Positions 52,958-61,024 of a DNA stretch of 64,000 nucleotides are shown here, in pieces; the stretch's first letter is position 1; each line of letters begins with the position of its first letter. The notes beneath the pieces were generated by a model. That model worked only from the letters and a program-made list of their open reading frames with translations. It did no database searches and was not told the DNA's origin. The position numbers and the translations under genes were made by a program. The stretch lies in NCBI GenBank assembly GCA_965279285.1, contig OZ257148.1:1860001-1924000 (forward strand). The letters are read 5' to 3'. The stretch comes from G965279335 sp965279285. Lineage in GTDB: Bacteria; Pseudomonadota; Gammaproteobacteria; DSM-16500.

Positions 52958-53623
52958 TTAAAATAATTTTCTCACTAATGTGAAGCCATCGCCCAAAGGT
53001 AACATACTAACAAATACCCGCTGATCAAGCACAATTTTAGCATTTAACTGTCTGATTGCATTAGTATTATTATCTTGCACAGCCATATCTGCCACCCTGC
53101 CCGACCATAACACATTATCAATCGCAATTAACCCACCCGGGCGTACTAGCTGCAGGGATAACTCATAATAAAGATCATAATTTCTCTTATCCGCATCAAT
53201 AAAAGCAAAATCAAAGGTGTTTATCTCACCCCCTGCTATCAAATCAGCTAGTGTTTCTGCTGCTGGCGCTAAACGTAAATCAATTTTATCGGCTACTCCC
53301 GCTGCCACCCAATATTTTTTTGCGATTTTAGTCCATTCACCGTTAATATCGCAAGCAACGACCTTACCATCCTTAGGTAATCCTAATGCCACCGACAAAG
53401 CGCTATAACCGGTAAAAGTACCAATATCCAAGGTTTTTTTTGCGCCCATCAATTCAATCAATAATCGCATAAATTGCCCTTGCTCGGGCGAAATTTGCAT
53501 CTGTGACATACTCATGGCCTGAGTTTGCTGGCGTAATTTGAGCAAAACATCGGGCTCGCGCAATGAGTTTTGCTGTAAATATTCATAAACCTGTGGCGTA
53601 AGTTGCAAAGTAATATCTGACAT
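52958..53623 (-). CDS. SAM-dependent O-methyltransferase (class I, COMT/YrrM-like)
   Basis: 221 residues of the methyltransferase 3 family. SAM motif I is TLDIGTFTGYSALSVAL (about 60-76), motif II KVVACDINGEW, and the metal-binding region FAFIDADKRNYDLYYE, then GGLIAIDNVLWSGRV. Members methylate catechol-like hydroxyls with Mg2+; the substrate is not indicated. ATG at 53621-53623 with AGGAG about 8 bases upstream. Divergent from lemA. Confidence 0.9.
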   Translation of the reverse strand: MSDITLQLTPQVYEYLQQNSLREPDVLLKLRQQTQAMSMSQMQISPEQGQFMRLLIELMGAKKTLDIGTFTGYSALSVALGLPKDGKVVACDINGEWTKIAKKYWVAAGVADKIDLRLAPAAETLADLIAGGEINTFDFAFIDADKRNYDLYYELSLQLVRPGGLIAIDNVLWSGRVADMAVQDNNTNAIRQLNAKIVLDQRVFVSMLPLGDGFTLVRKLF

Positions 53624-53696
53624 AGGAGTTTATTCTCTAGCACTTTAAGGTCAGTAATTCTATAATATTAAGAGTAGCAAACCAAAGGAGTTTCTC

Positions 53697-54275
53697 ATGA
53701 GCATCACTTTTATTCTTCTCATTGCCATTGTTGCCATCGGCGGTTTTATTGTTTTAACCTATAATCGCCTTATTGCGCTGATTGAAGCAATACGCAACAA
53801 TCAAAAACAAATTGATATTCAGCTTGATCGGCGCTTTAAAGTATTTGAATCACTCATCAGTGTCGTAAAAAAATATATGGATTACGAACAAACAACATTA
53901 AAAGATGTGGTCGCATTGCGTAATCAAGCCCAGCAAGCAAAAACCAATGGCGATGAAAAAACTCGGATGCAAGCTGAAGATCAAATTTCCAAAATTGCAA
54001 CTAACATTAATCTAGTCTTTGAACAATATCCTGATTTAAAAGCCAATCAAAACTGTTTACAATTACAAGAAGAAATTGTCAGCACTGAAAACAAACTAGC
54101 TTTTTCTAAACAAGCTTTTAACGACAGTATTGAAAAATACAATGCCGATAAAAAATCATTTTTTACTGCGATGATAGTTAACTTTTTTAAAAGCAAATTA
54201 GATTTTGATTTTCCTTACTGGCAACTCAATGCTGACCAAATAAAAGACCATGAAAATTACACGGTAAGATTATAA
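53697..54275 (+). CDS. lemA: LemA family protein
   Basis: 192 residues. A single N-terminal membrane segment (3-22) is followed by a helical bundle with the family hallmarks TYNRLIALIEAIRNNQKQIDIQLDRR and, later, NLVFEQYPDLKANQN...LQEEIVSTENKL. The protein is probably anchored in the membrane with the bundle outside or in the periplasm. It overlaps no gene but is followed after 6 bases by an HtpX-like protease, a common pairing. Role unknown. Confidence 0.93.
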   Translation: MSITFILLIAIVAIGGFIVLTYNRLIALIEAIRNNQKQIDIQLDRRFKVFESLISVVKKYMDYEQTTLKDVVALRNQAQQAKTNGDEKTRMQAEDQISKIATNINLVFEQYPDLKANQNCLQLQEEIVSTENKLAFSKQAFNDSIEKYNADKKSFFTAMIVNFFKSKLDFDFPYWQLNADQIKDHENYTVRL

Positions 54276-54281
54276 TTTATT

Positions 54282-55334
54282 ATGACACAACCTCTTAATG
54301 AATATTCCGTCAGCACTGCCGACTGGCGTATACAATTGCAGCTTAATAACCGCCGAACCATCATGGTAATAAGTGTTTTTTTCCTTATTTACATCGCGAT
54401 CGGCATTATTGTTGATATGGCTATTTATTCCGGCTCTTATCCGCAAGCTACGTTAAGCCAATTATTTTCTGCTTTAATTAGTTTGCATTTATTTCCTTTA
54501 GTTACTCTTATTATGCTGGGTGTTGCAGGCATTTCATTATTAATTACATTTAGTTTTCACAACAAATTAATGTTATTAGGTACTGAATATCATGAAGTGA
54601 CACCAACGAACGCACAAAATACCAAAGAATCACAGCTCTATAATGCTATTGAAGAAATGAAAATTGCTGCTGGCTTAAAATATATGCCGCGAGTTTTTAT
54701 TATTAATGCAGAGTATATGAATGCATTTGCCAGTGGTTATAGTGAAAAATCAGCAATGATTGCAATTACGCAAGGCTTGCTTGAAAAACTCAATCGCAGT
54801 GAATTACAAGCTGTCATGGCGCATGAATTAAGTCATATCCGTCACTCGGATATCAAGCTTACTCTAATGGCCTCTGTATTATCTAATTTAATGATTATTG
54901 TGGTTGATATTCTCTTTTATAACACTATTTTTTCAGGTCGCCGTAACTCAGATAATCGATCACGTGATTCACTTGTCATTATCATTATTGCACTACGCTA
55001 TTTGTTACCGATCATAAATATATTATTACTTCTGTATCTCAGCAGAACCCGTGAATATATGGCTGATGCCGGCTGTGTGGAATTGCTGCGCGATAATCAG
55101 CCGCTGGCATCCGCTTTATTAAAAATTCAAAATGATCATATTGCCCATCAAGAAACGTATAATAATGCCTATCAACAAACATCACATGAAAACGTTCGCC
55201 GTGAAGCCTATATTTATAATCCTGCTGAAGCTGGAATCAGCGCAATGAGCTCACTGGCAGATGTCTTTTCTACCCATCCTAGTATTAAAGATCGCTTAGC
55301 TGCGCTGGGATTTAAATCAAATTCGTCTCTTTAA
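54282..55334 (+). CDS. HtpX-like M48 membrane metalloprotease
   Basis: 350 residues. Membrane segments near 28-48, 65-90, 190-215 and 230-250 flank the zinc motif HELSH at 181-185 (VMAHELSHIRHSD), and a downstream Glu in SRTREYMADAGCVELL is the third ligand. HtpX proteases degrade misfolded membrane proteins. The partner here is lemA, 6 bases upstream, as in many bacteria. Longer N-terminal region than classical HtpX. Confidence 0.9.
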   Translation: MTQPLNEYSVSTADWRIQLQLNNRRTIMVISVFFLIYIAIGIIVDMAIYSGSYPQATLSQLFSALISLHLFPLVTLIMLGVAGISLLITFSFHNKLMLLGTEYHEVTPTNAQNTKESQLYNAIEEMKIAAGLKYMPRVFIINAEYMNAFASGYSEKSAMIAITQGLLEKLNRSELQAVMAHELSHIRHSDIKLTLMASVLSNLMIIVVDILFYNTIFSGRRNSDNRSRDSLVIIIIALRYLLPIINILLLLYLSRTREYMADAGCVELLRDNQPLASALLKIQNDHIAHQETYNNAYQQTSHENVRREAYIYNPAEAGISAMSSLADVFSTHPSIKDRLAALGFKSNSSL

Positions 55335-55393
55335 GGCTCGGTAAAAATTTTCGTATACACCTAAATGCATATTGCAATGCTCATAGTGGGTTG

Positions 55394-55426
55394 CCTACAA
55401 AAGTTTTAATTTACTACATTTGTAGG
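55394..55426. other. Hairpin in the gap after the protease gene
   Basis: CCTACAAA and TTTGTAGG, 8-bp perfect stem with a 17-nt loop, about 60 bases after the protease stop. Weak candidate terminator. Confidence 0.25.
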
Positions 55427-55456
55427 ATAGCAAGACAGGTAATAAACTACAAGCCC

Positions 55457-55490
55457 ATTAATATTCTCTTAAGGTTACTGATTATACAAT
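55457..55490 (+). promoter_or_regulatory. PmrA-like tandem box and -10
   Basis: ATTAATATT, CT, CTTAAGGTT (55457-55476), then 8 bases, then TACAAT at 55485-55490. The two nonamers repeat with 11-bp period, matching the Legionella/Coxiella PmrA consensus CTTAATATT-N2-CTTAATATT at 8/9 and 7/9. The same layout precedes the next paralog. Confidence 0.5.
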
Positions 55491-55523
55491 ATTACCAACA
55501 GTCACCAACAGAGGTAAATAAAC

Positions 55524-56801
55524 ATGGGTCATGGCACAACAAATAGCGATGAAAAATCAGCTTCTTCGGCAACAACTTCGATAATAAGAACCGAGCATAC
55601 CGATAGTAAGCATCTTCCACCAACAGCAAGCGAACAACAATTATCAGATAACATTGAAACATATAAAGCTAATCTGCGAACGTTTCTCCAACGATTTGAA
55701 CATCTTGAATCCAAAGAAGATAAAACTAAACTTCTAAACAAATTTAAAGATGACATGATAAGCTTTGCTATCGCAGCTCGACTCTCTTTTGCTGCCGATG
55801 AAGAGCTTAATGCTGAACAAATAAAAGAAGCAACAAAATTTCTTAATCTTATGCTTGATTTCTTCTCTTTTGTTGACCAAGCTACAACCTCTGATGAGCT
55901 AGAACATTACATTACTAACTTAAAGCGCCGATTTACTCTTCCAGACTCAACTGATGAACAAACTCAAGCAGAGTACTATAATTTATTTATAACAAGCTTA
56001 AATATTTATAAAGAAGCACGCTATGATTTAAAAAGCCAAACAGCTAATTTTGCTTATTCTGTTGCTAGCATTGCTGTCCAAGGTGTTGGAGCTGTAGCCA
56101 ATGTAGTAAGCCTAGGCATTGCCTCACCTATTAGCCAGCCCCTTATAGAACTTATTGCAAGGACTACAAACGGCGCTAAAAAAGTCCACGATTTTGCACA
56201 AATTGATAGAGAGAATAAAAAATGGTGGGAAATTTTATTTGCAAGCTGCACTAACCCCATCAGAAAAATTTGGAATTATGCTAAAAAAAATCCAGCAAAA
56301 ACAACGGGGATAGTGCTAGTCGGAGCAGCTGCAATAACAACAGCTTGTCTCTTTTATCCTATCACTTTAGTCATGACTGCTGCGGCATTTTTGTATGCTG
56401 TTGCTTCCACTGTGATAACAATTTATGAATATGTCCAAGCCTATAGAAAACGACTAGCAAACCAAAAGGCATTTGGAGAAAAATTAAATCAATACTTTGA
56501 CACAACTGTTATAAATCGTAATCGAGTAAATACTATGTTAAGTCCGGGGAATGGAACATGTCTTGCTGCTCAATTTCCAGCATCTGAGTCAACAGCTACC
56601 ATTACTAATGCAATGAATGCTGCAGAAGGAAATGCAACTTCAGCAAAACCACTTACTGCTGCTCCAGCACCTACTCAACCACAGCCTTTGAGCAGCAATG
56701 CTGCTGCTCCGATGGTAAATTCTTTGTTTCCAGTAGCATCGGCTACTGCTTGCACTGATACTACTAATCAAAATAAGCCATCAATAGCAACTACTCCATA
56801 G
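55524..56801 (+). CDS. Effector-like protein with C-terminal hydrophobic hairpin (paralog 1)
   Basis: 425 residues with no signal peptide. The helical N-terminal half has a repeatable block (YKANLRTFLQRFEHLESKEDK to LKRRFTLP, about 47-140) followed by a hydrophobic Ala/Val stretch (176-210). The conserved box AQIDRE..WW is at 225-235, and a strongly hydrophobic hairpin at about 261-303. The tail (about 335-425) is low-complexity Ala/Thr/Pro/Ser. It shares blocks, order and upstream region with the gene at 57024. Ribosome-binding site AGAGG. A membrane-targeting effector is a guess from architecture. The stop TAG coincides with the start of a repeat. Confidence 0.65.
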   Translation: MGHGTTNSDEKSASSATTSIIRTEHTDSKHLPPTASEQQLSDNIETYKANLRTFLQRFEHLESKEDKTKLLNKFKDDMISFAIAARLSFAADEELNAEQIKEATKFLNLMLDFFSFVDQATTSDELEHYITNLKRRFTLPDSTDEQTQAEYYNLFITSLNIYKEARYDLKSQTANFAYSVASIAVQGVGAVANVVSLGIASPISQPLIELIARTTNGAKKVHDFAQIDRENKKWWEILFASCTNPIRKIWNYAKKNPAKTTGIVLVGAAAITTACLFYPITLVMTAAAFLYAVASTVITIYEYVQAYRKRLANQKAFGEKLNQYFDTTVINRNRVNTMLSPGNGTCLAAQFPASESTATITNAMNAAEGNATSAKPLTAAPAPTQPQPLSSNAAAPMVNSLFPVASATACTDTTNQNKPSIATTP

Positions 56802-56924
56802 ATAAGGAGTTTGGTGGGCACGCTACGCTTTGCCCACCCTACGTTTTTATAATTTATTTTTGTCATTTTTTGTAGGGTGGGCAAAGCGTAGCGTGCCCAC
56901 CGAACTCTTTAGCTGAATAATTAC
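56798..56924. repeat. Family A repeat between the paralogs
   Basis: Arms GAGTTTGGTGGGCACGC (to 56842) and GTAGGGTGGGC...CCGAAC (56872-56906). The spacer TTTTTATAATTTATTTTTGTC is nearly that of the 21413 copy. Right terminus GCTGAATAATTA; left terminus deleted after TA. Confidence 0.9.
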
Positions 56925-56957
56925 CAGCGGCTCCACAAAGAACATCCTTATATATTA

Positions 56958-56991
56958 TTTAATGTTCTCTTAAGCTTCTTAGTTATATAAT
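56958..56991 (+). promoter_or_regulatory. PmrA-like tandem box and -10
   Basis: TTTAATGTT, CT, CTTAAGCTT (56958-56977), 8 bases, TATAAT (56986-56991). Same box spacing (11 bp) and same distance to the -10 as upstream of 55524. Each nonamer matches CTTAATATT at 7/9. Confidence 0.5.
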
Positions 56992-57023
56992 ACAACCCAC
57001 AGATAAAAAAAGAGGAACGAAAC

Positions 57024-58229
57024 ATGTCAATTGTTGCTCTAAAAAATGAAGCCACTGATTACTTAAATGAGCTTTCAAATTTTTTAGATAGCCATAAACA
57101 TTTAAATTTAGAAAATGATAAACGATTATTTCTAGAAAAATTAAAATATTTTATGATTTATTTTGCAGTTACAGCAAAATTTGGTCGTTCTATCAATGAG
57201 CCACTCACCAAGTCTGAAACAGAAAAAGCAACAAAATTAGTTAATATCATGACAGAACTGCTAAAGTTTGCAGATGAAACACAAACAGAAGATGAGTTAG
57301 AAGATTATCTTTACCAACTAAAATACGATCTTTTAAAAGATTCTCATAATTTTACTCTAGTCAGTAATGAAGCTACTGCTATTCCATCGACCAACACAGC
57401 AGAATCAAAAAGCTCTAAAGACGCTCCTCAAACCAATAACACTCACAACATGTTTCAAAAATTATTTATAAAAAGCATTGATAGTTATAATGCTGTGCGT
57501 CATACATTAAAAAATAATAAAACATCTAGCAGCAAAGAGAATGAAATTAATAGCGCTGCATTCAAGCTGGCAGCTCAAGCAGCCACATTTAATTTAACTT
57601 ATTCTATTATAACCTTACAACAACCCATTATTCATGATCCAAGCAAAGCACCAGATTTCCCTAATATAGCTCAAATAGACAGAGAAGATGCATGGTGGAA
57701 AACTATAAGCAACAGAATTTTTAGCCCAATCAAAAGAATCTTAAATTATATTGAACAGCATCCACTTAAAGCGATAGGTTTTTTTCTTGGTGGCACTGTG
57801 CTAACCGCTGCCGCTGGTTTCTTTTTTCCTCTTCCTTTAATAGGCGCAGCAATTGGAACAATATATGTCATTGCCTCAGCTGCCATTGCTATCAAATCTA
57901 AAATTAATAAATATTTTTTTAAGAAAAAAATAAATAATTATCTTTATGACGAATGGATGAATAATTGTAACGAAGAAATGGCTGCTGGCAATACGCATAT
58001 GAAAGCAACTCTTTTAGTGAACCAAGATCAGTACTATAATAGCTCCAATTCCACAATTACAATTTTATCAGAATTCAATACCACAGCTATAACAATAACC
58101 ACAACACCAGCACCACTCAATCCACCCAAACTACCTCTGCTAGCTACCCAGCCAACACCCGCACCACCATCAATAAGCAGCCAAGCAACATCAACCAAAC
58201 CACCTACAGCACATGCTCCAAAAAGATAG
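57024..58229 (+). CDS. Effector-like protein with C-terminal hydrophobic hairpin (paralog 2)
   Basis: 401 residues, a tandem paralog of the gene at 55524. Matching blocks in the same order are YLNELSNFLDSHKHLNLENDK to LYQLKYDLL (about 13-104), AQIDRE..WW (216-225), P.K.I.NY (235-242) and a hydrophobic hairpin (about 249-291). The tail is Thr/Pro/Ala rich (ATQPTPAPPSISSQATSTKP), ending HAPKR. No signal peptide and no known domain recognised. GAGGA 7 bases before the ATG. A membrane-inserting secreted effector is possible. Not essential-looking: flanked by a repeat and a hairpin. Confidence 0.65.
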   Translation: MSIVALKNEATDYLNELSNFLDSHKHLNLENDKRLFLEKLKYFMIYFAVTAKFGRSINEPLTKSETEKATKLVNIMTELLKFADETQTEDELEDYLYQLKYDLLKDSHNFTLVSNEATAIPSTNTAESKSSKDAPQTNNTHNMFQKLFIKSIDSYNAVRHTLKNNKTSSSKENEINSAAFKLAAQAATFNLTYSIITLQQPIIHDPSKAPDFPNIAQIDREDAWWKTISNRIFSPIKRILNYIEQHPLKAIGFFLGGTVLTAAAGFFFPLPLIGAAIGTIYVIASAAIAIKSKINKYFFKKKINNYLYDEWMNNCNEEMAAGNTHMKATLLVNQDQYYNSSNSTITILSEFNTTAITITTTPAPLNPPKLPLLATQPTPAPPSISSQATSTKPPTAHAPKR

Positions 58230-58240
58230 CCCTTAAATCA

Positions 58241-58270
58241 TTAAAATGAAGTCACAAGACTTCATTTTAA
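58241..58270. terminator. AT-rich hairpin terminator after paralog 2
   Basis: TTAAAATGAAGT-cacaag-ACTTCATTTTAA, a perfect 12-bp stem 11 bases after the stop; the T-rich end of the stem could serve as the U-tract in either direction. Confidence 0.5.
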
Positions 58271-58284
58271 TCAACCCCTAAGGA

Positions 58285-58313
58285 ATGACATCCCTTTATC
58301 GCTATGTTATGAT
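58285..58313 (+). promoter_or_regulatory. Sigma-70 promoter of the PagL-like gene
   Basis: ATGACA (58285-58290), exactly 17 bp, then TATGAT (58308-58313) preceded by TGT as an extended -10. It lies 30 bases before the GTG start. Confidence 0.65.
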
Positions 58314-58342
58314 CCCCCCATCTTGTGTTAAGGAAAACACGC

Positions 58343-58879
58343 GTGAAAAAAAAATATCTCTATCCCTGGATCGGACTCTATCTTGCCTCAAGCCTAAGCT
58401 ACGCTACACCTTACGGTATTAATATTTCTTACCTAGTTCTAGATAAAGACCCTCAATACTTACATGGCTATCGCGCTAGCTTTTTATATCAACCCCCGGC
58501 CTGGATTTGGCAACATTTACAAATATTTATCGACACCAGCGCTGGCCATTGGTACGTCACTAATAACACACCTTACCGAAATTTAAATATTTACTCTATT
58601 GCCCCCGTATTTCGTTTCAATATCAAAGAATATCAATACATCACTCCCTTTATTGATCTCAGCATCGGGCTTGCCTACCTCACTAAAACCCATATCGACC
58701 ACCAAAATTTAGGCATCCACTTTGCTTTTCAAGACCAGCTTGGCATTGGCTTTTCCTTTGGCCAACAAAAACAATGGTCCACCAGTCTCAACGCATTACA
58801 TTATTCTAATGGCTCCTTATGCAGCAAAAATGCGGGTATAACCGTACCTATTATGTTTAATCTCAGCTATCACTTCTAA
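58343..58879 (+). CDS. pagL: PagL-like lipid A 3-O-deacylase family outer-membrane protein
   Basis: 178 residues. Signal peptide about 1-22 (MKKKYLYPWIGLYLASSLSYA), then an eight-strand-like beta-barrel. The C-terminal HYSNGSLCSKNAGI carries H153 and S155, which align with the catalytic His and Ser of PagL, and N156. PagL removes the 3-O acyl chain of lipid A to soften immune recognition. The triad Glu of Pseudomonas PagL (14 residues after the His) appears to be Thr167 here. GTG start at 58343 with AAGGA 9 bases upstream; a GTG at 58325 precedes this ribosome-binding site. C-terminal Phe is typical of outer-membrane barrels. Confidence 0.75.
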   Translation: MKKKYLYPWIGLYLASSLSYATPYGINISYLVLDKDPQYLHGYRASFLYQPPAWIWQHLQIFIDTSAGHWYVTNNTPYRNLNIYSIAPVFRFNIKEYQYITPFIDLSIGLAYLTKTHIDHQNLGIHFAFQDQLGIGFSFGQQKQWSTSLNALHYSNGSLCSKNAGITVPIMFNLSYHF

Positions 58880-58935
58880 CAAACTTTAAAAAAACATTGT
58901 TGAAAGTGGCGATTCTGTATCCGACAGAGCGCCGA

Positions 58936-59074
58936 GTTTTGTAGGGTGGGCAAAGCGCAGCGTGCCCACCGCTCAATGGTGCGCCATGCTTGGCGCACAC
59001 TTAAACGGTGGGCACGCTGCGCTTTGCCCACCCTACAAAACTGGATGCCAGCTAGAAGCACGCTGGCATGACAA
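58936..59074. repeat. Family A repeat, inside-out arms plus separate core
   Basis: GTTTTGTAGGGTGGGC...CCACC (58936-58970) comes first and GGTGGGC...CCCTACAAAAC (59007-59041) second. Between them is a small hairpin, TGCGCCATGCTTGGCGCA. The core ATGCCAGCTAGAAGCACG with GCTGGCAT (59044-59070) follows outside the arms. Together with the copy at 3701 this shows the arms and core move or rearrange as separate modules. Confidence 0.88.
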
Positions 59075-59146
59075 AGCACGACAAAACCGACCTTGAGCCG
59101 CTAAGAGAGTTACGATCCAAACAAAAATCAGTTACACTTTCCGCCT

Positions 59147-61024
59147 ATGCGAAAACGAATTGCGATTAAAAATCATATTCAAGAAATCCGCCTTATTAGC
59201 CAGAGATCGTTTGCTGCTCTGATAGTCATGGTTGTGCTGCTTTGCGTGCTTATTTTACGCTTAGGCTATTTACAACTTTCAAAGCATGATCTTTATACTA
59301 CGCTTTCGCAAAAAAATTGGTTAGATCTGGTGCCTTTAGAGCCCACCCGTGGTTTAATTTATGATCGTCATGGTGTTTTATTAGCGGAAAATACTCCCGT
59401 CTTTAGCTTAGACATTATTCCTTATCAAATCAGCAATTTACCAAAAATGTTAGCTGATATTTCAAAAAGTATTCCCTTATCAGATACTGATATTGCTCAA
59501 TTTCAAAAACAATTAAAACAACATCGCCGCTTTGATGAAATTCCCTTAAAATTACGTTTAACTGAAGCCGAAGTCGCAAAATTTTACGAAAATCAATATC
59601 ATTTTCCAGGTGTTATCATTCGTGCGCGTCTATTGCGTCATTACCCACTGGGTGAGCACTTGAGTCATGTATTAGGCTATGTAGGCCGCATTAATACCGA
59701 TGAATTAAATGACATTGATATCAGCAACTATAGCGCCACCAACTATATCGGCAAACAAGGTATAGAAAAATACTATGAAGATGAATTACACGGCACAGTG
59801 GGCTATGAACAAGCCGAAAGTGATGCCAGTGGCGAGCCTGTCCGTCTTTTAAGCCAAATTAAACCCATCCCCGGCAAAAATTTATATCTTACTATCGACA
59901 GCAAACTACAAATTGCTGCCGAACAAGCACTCGCAGGGCATCGCGGTGCGATTGTCGTCATCCAACCCAGCACCGGTCAAATATTAGCCCTCACCAGTCA
60001 ACCCACATTTGATCCCAATATTTTTATTGATGGCATTAGTAGTGCTGATTATAAAGTATTACAGCTATCAAGTGACCGACCACTTTACAATCGAGCTTTA
60101 CGTGGACTTTATCCACTGGCTTCAACTATCAAACCTTTTATTGCGATTGAAGGATTAAATTCTGGCGTCATCAATCCTGATGAAACGATTTATGATCCTG
60201 GTTGGTTTAAATTAAAAAACAGTAATCATGTTTTTCATGACTGGCGCCACCATGGCCATGGAATAGTTAATTTAAGTCGAGCCATCACTAGCTCTTGCGA
60301 TACTTATTTTTGGGAATTAGGCTCAAAATTAGGTATTCAACGCATTGATACTATTTTAACTCAATTTGGCTTTGGTACATTAACAGGAATTGATTTAGAT
60401 GATGAACTTGCCGGCAATGTTGCATCCCCCGCCTGGAAGCGCAAAACCAAAGGGGTCAATTGGTATGAGGGTGACACGGTTAACTCAGCCATTGGTCAAG
60501 GATCTATGTTAGCCACGCCGTTACAACTGGCTGCCGGTGTTGCTGCCATTGCTAATCATGGTGTGCGTAATACACCTTATTTATTATTAGGCGATCAACA
60601 AGCTAATCAACCCTATACTCAACAAGCGATTAACCCTGCTAATCCCATAAAATTAAATAATACAACGGTTTGGCAAACGGTTATCAATGCCATGCAAAAC
60701 GTTGTACTCTCACCCGAAGGAACGGGCCACAAATTAAAAAATGCCCCTTATTCTATTGCAGCAAAAACAGGAACTGCCCAAGTTTATTCAAAAAAACAAA
60801 CAGGTAATGAAAGCGACGAAGAAAGCGAAGATCATATTCCAGAAAAACTTCGTAATCACTCACTACTCATTGCCTTTGCACCGATTGAAAATCCGCAAAT
60901 TGCTATCGCAGTTGTAGTAGAAAATAGTAAACTTGCTTCAACTGTTGCACGCCAAGTATTAGATTTTTATTTATTACCAAATAATTCAATGAGCCGGCAA
61001 AATGACACTAGCAAGAACCGCTAA
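59147..61024 (+). CDS. mrdA: Penicillin-binding protein 2 (MrdA)
   Basis: 625-residue elongation-specific peptidoglycan transpeptidase of the rod complex. One N-terminal membrane segment (about 21-42), a dimerisation/pedestal region starting FSLDIIPYQI, and the transpeptidase domain. Catalytic Ser326 is in YPLASTIKPF (SxxK), followed by SCDTYFWELG and the KTGTAQ box near residue 545. Overlaps the mrdB start by 23 bases. Works with RodA (mrdB), next in the operon. Confidence 0.96.
   Translation: MRKRIAIKNHIQEIRLISQRSFAALIVMVVLLCVLILRLGYLQLSKHDLYTTLSQKNWLDLVPLEPTRGLIYDRHGVLLAENTPVFSLDIIPYQISNLPKMLADISKSIPLSDTDIAQFQKQLKQHRRFDEIPLKLRLTEAEVAKFYENQYHFPGVIIRARLLRHYPLGEHLSHVLGYVGRINTDELNDIDISNYSATNYIGKQGIEKYYEDELHGTVGYEQAESDASGEPVRLLSQIKPIPGKNLYLTIDSKLQIAAEQALAGHRGAIVVIQPSTGQILALTSQPTFDPNIFIDGISSADYKVLQLSSDRPLYNRALRGLYPLASTIKPFIAIEGLNSGVINPDETIYDPGWFKLKNSNHVFHDWRHHGHGIVNLSRAITSSCDTYFWELGSKLGIQRIDTILTQFGFGTLTGIDLDDELAGNVASPAWKRKTKGVNWYEGDTVNSAIGQGSMLATPLQLAAGVAAIANHGVRNTPYLLLGDQQANQPYTQQAINPANPIKLNNTTVWQTVINAMQNVVLSPEGTGHKLKNAPYSIAAKTGTAQVYSKKQTGNESDEESEDHIPEKLRNHSLLIAFAPIENPQIAIAVVVENSKLASTVARQVLDFYLLPNNSMSRQNDTSKNR

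Noticed and set aside
53217..53408. Plus-strand frame inside the O-methyltransferase gene
   Set aside because: Shadow of the well-supported minus-strand gene; composition follows the antisense of conserved motifs.
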